34,343 nucleotides of DNA from Rhodocyclaceae bacterium (GTDB lineage: Bacteria > Pseudomonadota > Gammaproteobacteria > Burkholderiales > Rhodocyclaceae), in assembly GCA_025353195.1 (NCBI GenBank), contig JANXRC010000238.1:1-34343 (forward strand). Reading direction: 5' to 3'. Below the pieces are notes generated by a model that was not told where the DNA came from, did not search any database, and saw only the letters and a program-made list of their open reading frames with translations. Within the stretch, counting starts at the first letter, position 1, and each line of letters opens with the position of its first letter. The translations under genes were made by a program, and so were the position numbers. Shown here in pieces: positions 27,758-34,343 of the stretch.

Positions 27758-28528
27758 ATGTTCGACCACGCCGGCACCCTGCCGCCGGCCTTCTGGCTGC
27801 TGGCGATTGCGGCCACGGTGCTGATCGGCATGTCCAAGGCCGGCTTCGGCGGCGCGGCGGGCAGCCTCGGCGTGCCGCTGATGGCGCTGGTAGTGGCGCC
27901 GCCCGTCGCCGCCGCAGTGATGCTGCCCATCCTGCTCGCCATCGACGCCATCGGTCTGGTGGTGTTTCGCGGCCGCGGCGATCCCGCCAACCTGCGCATC
28001 ATTCTGCCCGGCGCCATGATCGGCATCGCACTCGGCTGGCTCACCTTCGGCCATGTCGACGCGCGCTGGATCCGGTTGCTGATCGGCATCGAAGCGCTGC
28101 TGTTCGCCTTCGACCGCTTTCGCGCCGCGCGCAGCCACCTCACCGCCGTACCGTCAGCGCCGACTCTTGCGCCCGGCATTATCTGGAGCGCGCTGTCCGG
28201 CTTCACCAGCTTCGTCTCCCATGCTGGCGGCCCGCCGATCATGCAATACCTGATGCCGCAGAACATGGACAAGATGCGCCTGGTCGGCACCACGGTGATC
28301 TTCTTTTCGGTGGTGAATTTCTCCAAGCTCGGCCCCTACGCCAAGCTCGGCCTGCTCGACGTCTCCAATCTCGGCGTCTCGCTGCTGCTGGCACCCGCCA
28401 TCCCGCTCGGCTACTTCGCCGGCTACCGCCTGCTCCATGCCGTCGACATGCGCGGCTTCAATCTCGTCACGGCGTGGACACTGCTGGCAGCCGGAGCGAA
28501 GCTGGTCTACGACGGCCTGGCCGGATAA
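27758..28528 (+). CDS. TauE/SafE-family sulfite exporter-like permease
   Basis: GMSKAGFGGAAGSLGVPLMALVVAPPVAAAVMLPILLAIDAIGL, SGFTSFVSHAGGPPIMQYLMPQ: TauE/SafE motifs; GTG at 27737 is an alternative start. Confidence 0.9.
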   Translation: MFDHAGTLPPAFWLLAIAATVLIGMSKAGFGGAAGSLGVPLMALVVAPPVAAAVMLPILLAIDAIGLVVFRGRGDPANLRIILPGAMIGIALGWLTFGHVDARWIRLLIGIEALLFAFDRFRAARSHLTAVPSAPTLAPGIIWSALSGFTSFVSHAGGPPIMQYLMPQNMDKMRLVGTTVIFFSVVNFSKLGPYAKLGLLDVSNLGVSLLLAPAIPLGYFAGYRLLHAVDMRGFNLVTAWTLLAAGAKLVYDGLAG

Positions 28529-28618
28529 TCGCAAAAGAGCTTGCGAAGCCCATACGGCATTCACGGGTGGCCTTGGCAAATTCTCAAAGGCCGCCGTGTC
28601 CTTCCAAGCCGCAGCAAT

Positions 28619-29545
28619 CTACAAATTCTTGTTTGCGGCAGCCAACCATGCCTCGTAACCCCCCTTCAGAGGCCGTACCGATAAATAGCCTGCGTTGAGC
28701 AGACTACGGGCCGCTTGAATCGCACCGGCATCCTCCGGGCAGGCGCATAGCGTGACTATCGGCTGGTTCTTCGGCCAATTCCCGACTGCGTCCAAAAGGC
28801 GGTCATGCTCGGCGATTGTTGCCCCTGGAATCGGACGGGTATTGGCAGCCATGCTGTGTCCGCGCAGGTCCAGAAGCAGAGGGGACGGGTAATCTTCCAT
28901 GGCCTCAAGGAGTTCATCCGGAAGGATATGAGGCACCGCAGACAGTTGCCGGAATCGATATCTTTGCCACAACTTCCAACTCAGCCAACAAGCCACGGCG
29001 CCCGCGACCAGTACCAGCACTCTTCCAGCATGCTCGTCCAGCGTGCTCATCGCTGTCTGAACCTCTTTACGCAAGATCCAGCCAGTCCCAAGGGCGAGTC
29101 CGGCCCACAAGGCCGCGCCCATCGCCGCAGAGAGCAGAAAGCCGGGCAGCGCCATACGCAATGAGCCCGCAATGGGCGGTGCAACCGTAGAGAATCCGGG
29201 TATGAACTTGGCTATCACCAGCGAACCGATCCCCCAACGGACAAACCGAGCTTCGGTTTGACTGACGCAGGAAGCGGGATTGATTGACAGCTTGCACAAG
29301 CCTGAAAGAACCCGATAACCAAAGGCCCGCCCGGCCAAATACCACATCCAGTCGGCGACGACCGAGGCGACTATCGCCGCCGCCAATAGACTGGCAAGTT
29401 CACCAGAGGTGGCTGCCAGGCTGCCAGCCAGCAGCAAGGTCGGGACAGCGGGAACCGGTAGCCCAGCCTGCTGCAGCAACACGTTCAGAAAGACGACCCA
29501 GACCGCGTCGCGATGCAGCGATTCAATGATCCGGGAGAGCTCCAT
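28619..29545 (-). CDS. DedA-family membrane protein fused to a C-terminal rhodanese-like domain
   Basis: DedA motifs (QQAGLPVPAVPTLLLAGSLA, FVRWGIGSLVIAKFIPGFSTVAPPIAGSLRM) plus rhodanese-like LLLDLRGHSMAANTRPIPGATIAEHDRL..PIVTLCACPEDAGAIQAARSLLNAGYLSVRPLKGGYEAWL; ATG at 29545. Confidence 0.9.
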   Translation of the reverse strand: MELSRIIESLHRDAVWVVFLNVLLQQAGLPVPAVPTLLLAGSLAATSGELASLLAAAIVASVVADWMWYLAGRAFGYRVLSGLCKLSINPASCVSQTEARFVRWGIGSLVIAKFIPGFSTVAPPIAGSLRMALPGFLLSAAMGAALWAGLALGTGWILRKEVQTAMSTLDEHAGRVLVLVAGAVACWLSWKLWQRYRFRQLSAVPHILPDELLEAMEDYPSPLLLDLRGHSMAANTRPIPGATIAEHDRLLDAVGNWPKNQPIVTLCACPEDAGAIQAARSLLNAGYLSVRPLKGGYEAWLAAANKNL

Positions 29546-29602
29546 CAAATTGTCGCCAGGCCTTCGTGGTCACTGCTTACAAGATTGATACAGATAATCG
29601 AA

Positions 29603-30921
29603 CACAGCTGTCCGGTTAAAACGCGAACAGATTCAATTGGTTGTTGATGATGAGGCTGTCGGAACTGGAGTTGCTGCCCGGAAACGCTTGCTGCAAGGGC
29701 ATCTTCTCGAAAAGGGTGACCGACAAGATCTGTAGCAATGTGTAGAGCGAGGCATCTATGCCAAGGCGCTTTTTGACGATAGCGACGAGCACGTAAACCG
29801 ACACCGCGATCCAGATTTGTGTCTTGACCGCATTCTCCGACGTACCGAAGAAACGCTTGATCCGAAGATGCTGCTTGATCCATTTGAAGAACAGTTCCAC
29901 CTGCCAGCGGTTCTTGTAGAGCGCGCAGATGGTGGCGCTCGGCAGTGTCATCTGATTGGTGAGGAAGACGAGCGTCTTGCCGGTCTCGGGGTCGTTGAAT
30001 CGCACCCGGCGCAGATGTGCGGGGTAGTCCTGCTTCGTGTAGAAGCCATCGAGCGCGATGGTCTGATCGCAAATGATGCCGGCCAACCGATCCGTCTTGG
30101 CCGAATAGACGCGATGGAAATCCATGTTCGACTTGGTCCGCGTGACGAAGAACGCGCCGGCCAGATGCAGAACGTGAAGACGAGCGAAATCGACGTAGCC
30201 GCGATCCATGACGTAGATTGCCCCGGCCTCGGGCATCAGCAGGTCGAGGGCATGGACGTCGTGCAGCTTGCCGTCGGAAACATGGATGAAGCTCGGAATG
30301 TTGCCGCGCAGATCGAGCAGGGTGTGCATCTTGACCGCGGCCTTGGTCGTGCGGAAATGCGCCCAGGGAAAGACCGACAGACAGATCGATGGTCGTCGAG
30401 TCGAGCGCATACACCGTGTTCGACAAGTCCAGCCCCAAGTCCTCGCTGGCATACAGTGCTCTGGCCTGCCCAATCAGGCGCTGCGCGAAGTCGGCATGGA
30501 TGCGCCAGTCGCGCAACTCGTTGGCATCGGCCAGCGTCGAGCGCCGAATCGGTTCGCGAAACCCCATGTGGTAGAGCTTGGCGTCCTGGGCCGACAGACA
30601 CACTTCGATGTCCCGCAGGCTCTCGCGGTAGGTCAGTTGGGCGAAGGCCATCACCCGGAACTGCTCCGCACACGTCAGCGCACGAACGCCCTTGTCGCCG
30701 TCGTAGCGCGCAACGTACCGGGCGAAGGACGTCCATGGCAGGAAATCCATGAGCTGGGCGAACAGCGTCTTGCCTGTGTTCATGACTACCTCCGGGCAAA
30801 AGCCCTGAAGGCTGCCAGAATCGGCAATCGCCGTTCAAATCGACACCGCCCTTCGTCGCTCGGAAACCAGCTTCAGTCATGGCTTTCAGCGATTCGCTCC
30901 CTCATTTAACCGGACAGCAGT
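29603..30921 (-). mobile_element. IS4-family insertion sequence
   Basis: IS4-type transposase in two frames; inner inverted repeats CTGTCCGGTTAAA (29608-29620) and TTTAACCGGACAG (30905-30917); flanked by 10-bp direct repeat GATAATCGAA (29593-29602 and 30922-30931). Confidence 0.9.
29616..30783 (-). pseudogene. IS4-family transposase, frameshifted
   Basis: N-terminal frame MNTGKTLFAQLMDFLPWTSF...NTVYALDSTTIDL, then C-terminal frame CLSVFPWAHFRTTKAAVKMHTLLDLRGNIPSF...VMDRGYVDF...YKNRWQVELFFKWIKQHL (YREK); frames change near 30380-30395. Confidence 0.88.
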
Positions 30922-31500
30922 GATAATCGAAACGATCTTCATGTGGTGCATGAATTCCCGCAGGATCAGAAGCATTGCAGCGAACTCGATGCTTTCTGGC
31001 AATCCCGCGTGAGAGACGGGGCTCCCGAGCGTGACGGAGGCCATCCGGTCAAACGTCCGCTCGACGGCTTCAAGACTCAAGATCATTTCAGGGCTCTCCT
31101 TGACACCGGAGAGCATAGCCACCTCACGCACGGCTGCATCTGTCGTGTATAGCCGTGAGCCGTCCGGGATCAATGTTCGCGCGCACGCGATCTGATCCTC
31201 GACAGTCTGAATGGCATTTTCAAGCTCGAGCGGCGTTGGCGGTGTGTGTTTGAACTGCTCCCGCGCGGTCTTCTGCGAACCAATGGCCAGCACCAGTATC
31301 GCGTCTGGCTCAAAACCATTGCCAACGGCAACTGCAGTTTCTTCCAGCCCGATATGAAGCACGGAGATCTTGCTGACGTTCGGAATCGAGTTCCGAATCG
31401 TCGAAACCTGGCTCCGGATCTCGTCTCCAATACTGCGGGCAACTATTGCCGAATCAATACCTGGACTCCCAACAGAACTGTTGATCAGCGGACCTGACAT
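30886..31500 (-). pseudogene. Conserved hypothetical gene with its 3' end displaced by the IS element
   Basis: MSGPLINSSVGSPGIDSAIVARSIGDEIRS...LREFMHHMKIVSII then reads into the IS (TAVRLNEGANR*). The original tail CINLVSSDHEGLATI* is found beyond the IS at 29545-29592. Confidence 0.82.
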
Positions 31501-31538
31501 GTGAAGCCTTTGTTGGTCGTCCAGATACTTGGCATGAA

Positions 31539-32099
31539 TCAACCCTTGAACTTGGTCGCCACTTCCGCCACGCGCTTGCCGAACAACCTGGCCGTTTCGA
31601 GATCGCCGGGAAGCATCTCCGCAGGGCTGCTGTCCGACGGCGATTGCGCCATGGCACCGCTGAAGGAACCGACATAATTGACGTCGTTGCGTTGCGCCGC
31701 CTTGGCGTTGCTCGGCATCATGCCGGTGCCGACCCAGATGCCGCTGTGCTGCATGGCCAGCGTAAACAGGTAGTGCAAGGTGGACAGCTTGTCGCCGTTC
31801 ATGGTGGCGCTGTTGGTGAAGCCGGCGAACACCTTGTCCTTCCATTGCTGGCTGAACCAGGGTTTGGAAGAGGCATCGGCAAACTTCTTGAACTGCCAGC
31901 TCACGCTGCCCATGTAGGTCGGGCTGCCCATGATGATGGCGTCAGCCGCCGCCAGGGTTTCCCATCCGCCCTCGGGCAGGTTGCCCTCGGCATCGATGGC
32001 GACGAGCGTAGCGCCGGCGCCTTCGGCGACCGATTGAGCCATGCGCCCGGTGTGACCATAACCAGAGTGATAAACCACTGCTACTGTTGTCATTTTCAT
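31539..32099 (-). CDS. Flavodoxin-family / WrbA-like NAD(P)H:quinone oxidoreductase
   Basis: VAVVYHSGYGHTGRMAQSVAEGA, AIIMGSPTYMGSVSWQFKKFAD, KVFAGFTNSATMNGDKLSTL. Confidence 0.88.
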   Translation of the reverse strand: MKMTTVAVVYHSGYGHTGRMAQSVAEGAGATLVAIDAEGNLPEGGWETLAAADAIIMGSPTYMGSVSWQFKKFADASSKPWFSQQWKDKVFAGFTNSATMNGDKLSTLHYLFTLAMQHSGIWVGTGMMPSNAKAAQRNDVNYVGSFSGAMAQSPSDSSPAEMLPGDLETARLFGKRVAEVATKFKG

Positions 32100-32157
32100 A
32101 TTCCTCGAAACGGGGTTAAAGAACTAAGGTGAGGCCGGGGCCGGCCGGAAAAAGCGG

Positions 32158-32568
32158 TTACTGCTCGCGACGGGCATCCAGACTCCATGCGCCGGCACCC
32201 CAGGCAGCCAGTGTCAGCAGGCCACCCGTCACGGCGATGTTCTTGAAGAACAGCAGTTGCTGCATGAACTGTTTGTCGGCCGGCACCGCCCAGTAGCCGT
32301 GGAAGAAGAATGACGCCACCAGGGTGAACACCGCGAGCACCAGGGCAGCCCAGCGGGTGCCGAAACCGGCGATCAAGGCCAGGCCGCCGAGAATCTCGAC
32401 GGTCAGCGCCAGCACCGCCGCGACTTCCGGCATGGGCAAGCCGACCGAGTTGATATAGCCGACCGTGCCCGCGAAGCCGGTGAGTTTGCCGATGCCTGCC
32501 GGCAGAAAGAGTACGGCCAGCAGAAGGCGGCCCGCCAGGGCCAGAGGGTCTTGAAGTGTTTTGAACAT
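32158..32568 (-). CDS. DoxX-family membrane protein
   Basis: ALAGRLLLAVLFLPAGIGKLTGFAGTVGYINSVGLPMP...LTVEILGGLALIAGFGTRWAALVLAVFTL. Confidence 0.9.
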   Translation of the reverse strand: MFKTLQDPLALAGRLLLAVLFLPAGIGKLTGFAGTVGYINSVGLPMPEVAAVLALTVEILGGLALIAGFGTRWAALVLAVFTLVASFFFHGYWAVPADKQFMQQLLFFKNIAVTGGLLTLAAWGAGAWSLDARREQ

Positions 32569-32607
32569 GTCGATTCCTTTACGTCGATCAGGGTTGAGAA
32601 GAGAAGC

Positions 32608-33309
32608 TCAGGCAGCCAGGTCGAACACCAGCACCTCGGCATCGGTGCCGTGGCTCAGTTCGATCCGATTTTCGTTTTGCAGCAAGACGGCATCGCCGGC
32701 GTCGATGCGCTGTCCATTGACCTCCAGCGCACCGCGCACCAGATGCACATAGGCCTTTCGCGCCGGGTCCAGCGCCAGTTCGGCACGCTCGACGCCGTCG
32801 AACAGCCCGGCGTACAGCGCCGCATCGGCATGCAGGGTGACCGACCCCTGCGCACCATCGGACGAGGCCACCAGGCGCAAGGTGCCGCGCTTCTGTTCGG
32901 CCGGAACGGTCTTCTGCTCATAGCCGGGCGGGATGCCGGTCAACTTCGGCTCGATCCATATCTGCAGGAAATGCGTGGTCTGGTCCTTGGCGTGGTTGAA
33001 CTCGCTGTGCGTCACCCCGGTGCCGGCGCTCATGCGTTGCACGTCGCCGGGCGGAATGCCCACGACGTTGCCCATGCTGTCCTGATGGGCCAGTTCGCCC
33101 GACAGCACATAGCTAATGATCTCCATGTCGCGATGGCTGTGCTTGCCGAAGCCGGTTCCCGGAGCGATGCGGTCTTCATTGATCACGCGCAGATTGCCCC
33201 AGCCCATGTGCGCCGGGTCGTGGTAGCCGGCAAACGAGAACGAGTGGTAGCTCTTGAGCCAGCCATGGTCCGCGTAGCCGCGGTCTTGCGATTTGCGAAG
33301 GGTAAGCAT
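32608..33309 (-). CDS. Pirin-family protein
   Basis: HGWLKSYHSFSFAGYHDPAHMGWGNLRVINEDRIAPGTGFGKHSHRDMEIISYVLSGELAHQDSMGN, GTGVTHSEFN. Confidence 0.95.
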   Translation of the reverse strand: MLTLRKSQDRGYADHGWLKSYHSFSFAGYHDPAHMGWGNLRVINEDRIAPGTGFGKHSHRDMEIISYVLSGELAHQDSMGNVVGIPPGDVQRMSAGTGVTHSEFNHAKDQTTHFLQIWIEPKLTGIPPGYEQKTVPAEQKRGTLRLVASSDGAQGSVTLHADAALYAGLFDGVERAELALDPARKAYVHLVRGALEVNGQRIDAGDAVLLQNENRIELSHGTDAEVLVFDLAA

Positions 33310-33388
33310 GAATAAATTCCTCCTTGACGATGGGATGAATTGTAGGAACTGCTGCTACCCTTGAGAGCCAGCCGATTTGATGGCATCA

Positions 33389-33403
33389 TTCAAATAAATT
33401 GAA
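33389..33403. promoter_or_regulatory. Inverted repeat TTCAA-N5-TTGAA, candidate LysR-type (T-N11-A) site
   Basis: TTCAAATAAATTGAA in the divergent intergenic region between pirin and LysR genes. Confidence 0.55.
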
Positions 33404-33417
33404 CTGACGTGGGCCCT

Positions 33418-34343
33418 ATGACGACGCCGCGCAATGTATTGACACCCGATGCCCTGGCCATGCTGCAGACCATCTCCAGCAGCGGCAGCTTTGCCGCCGC
33501 GGCCCGCGCCAGCAACATGGTGCCCAGCGCCCTCACCTATCGCGTGCGGCAGATGGAAGACGCGCTGGACGTGCTGCTGTTCGACCGCAGTTCGCGCCAG
33601 GCCCGCCTGACCGAAGCCGGCGCCGAGTTGCTGCGCGAAGGTGCGCGACTGCTGGCGGACATCGACGCCGTGGCCAATCGCGTCAAACGAGTGGCCACCG
33701 GCTGGGAATCGCAGCTCACGATCGCGGTGGACAGCATCATCAACCGGGCTACGCTGATGGAACTCTGCGAGGCGTTCTTTTCGCTGAGCCCCCCGACGCG
33801 GCTCAAGCTGCGCGACGAAACCCTTTCCGGCACGCTGGAGGCACTGACTTCAGGCCAGGCCGATCTGGCGCTCGGCGTGATGGTGGGCGCGACCACCATG
33901 GCGGGCTTGCATCATGAATCGCTGGGCACCGTGCATTTTGTTTTTGCGATGGCACCCCACCACCCGCTGGCGAAAATGCCCGAGCCGCTTAGCGACGAGG
34001 CCATCCGCCAGCAACGGGCAGTGGCGGTCGCTGACACCGTCCAGAGCGGCAGCGGCCTCACCATCGGGCTGCTGGCCGGCCAGGACGTGTTCACGGTGTC
34101 GGGCATGCCGGCCAAGCTGGATGCCCAGATCAGAGGCCTCGGCGTCGGCTTTTTGCCTGACTGCCTGGCCCAGCCCTACCTCGACTCCGGTCGTTTGGTG
34201 GCCCGGCGCGTGGAGCGGTCTGAGCGGCAGATCCAGGTCAGTTACGCTTGGCGCAAGAGCGGCAGGCCCGGCGAAGGGCGGGCGCTGCAATGGTGGCTCG
34301 CTCAACTGAAAAGCCCGATCACTCGCGCGGCGTTGCTGGGCGA
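33418..34343 (+). CDS. LysR-family transcriptional regulator (3' end beyond the window)
   Basis: Open frame from ATG 33418 to the right edge (absent from the ORF track because no stop is reached): MTTPRNVLTPDALAMLQTISSSGSFAAAARASNMVPSALTYRVRQMEDALDVLLFDRSSRQARLTEAGAELL. Confidence 0.93.
   Translation, partial: MTTPRNVLTPDALAMLQTISSSGSFAAAARASNMVPSALTYRVRQMEDALDVLLFDRSSRQARLTEAGAELLREGARLLADIDAVANRVKRVATGWESQLTIAVDSIINRATLMELCEAFFSLSPPTRLKLRDETLSGTLEALTSGQADLALGVMVGATTMAGLHHESLGTVHFVFAMAPHHPLAKMPEPLSDEAIRQQRAVAVADTVQSGSGLTIGLLAGQDVFTVSGMPAKLDAQIRGLGVGFLPDCLAQPYLDSGRLVARRVERSERQIQVSYAWRKSGRPGEGRALQWWLAQLKSPITRAALLG

Noticed and set aside
29545-30783. 412-aa ORF as a single intact transposase
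   Set aside because: Only its N-terminal part matches IS4 transposases; after about 30390 the conserved residues are in another frame, and its last residues (ICINLVSSDHEGLATI) belong to the interrupted host gene.
30886-31845. N-terminal extension (residues before MSGPLINSS) of the interrupted gene
   Set aside because: The extension overlaps the flavodoxin gene and is low-complexity His/Arg/Gln-rich; ATG at 31500 is the sensible start.

Overview
This 34.3 kb, GC-rich window looks betaproteobacterial (inferred from protein flavour only). It carries, left to right: (a) the 5' end of a chromate transporter (chrA) with chrB, and a DMT/EamA transporter with a very His-rich C-terminal tail; (b) a SWIM/SNF2 helicase; (c) a nickel/hydrogenase island: NiCoT permease, nikR with a PDE-like HD phosphohydrolase, and the NAD-reducing bidirectional [NiFe]-hydrogenase operon hoxFUYHW; (d) a signalling block: Ser/Thr kinase-USP fusion, metallophosphoesterase, OmpR-type regulator, MHS-family transporter and a FixJ-type regulator; (e) a GlrK/QseG/GlrR (QseE/QseG/QseF)-like sigma54 two-component system followed directly by an operon of glycine-zipper lipoproteins and secreted proteins; (f) a methyltransferase, a C_GCAxxG_C_C redox protein, a TauE/SafE permease and a DedA-rhodanese fusion; (g) an IS4-type element with a frameshifted transposase, flanked by a 10-bp direct repeat, that has split a conserved ORF; (h) flavodoxin, DoxX, pirin and a divergent LysR regulator. 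The most notable observation is two perfect copies of GTCGCCGTTTGGCGAC, matching the TGTC-N10-GACA form of GlrR sites. They lie between glrR and a near-consensus sigma54 promoter (TGGCATG-N4-TTGC) that drives the glycine-zipper operon. Other candidate cis-elements: a GTATGA-N15-TCATAC NikR-like operator at the NiCoT gene, a perfect 8-bp-arm operator at chrB, an FNR-like box at about -41 of hoxF, and an ACTAGGG-N4-CCCTAGT site upstream of the MHS transporter. No tRNA, rRNA or CRISPR array was seen. All assignments come from reading the sequence; no database search was run.
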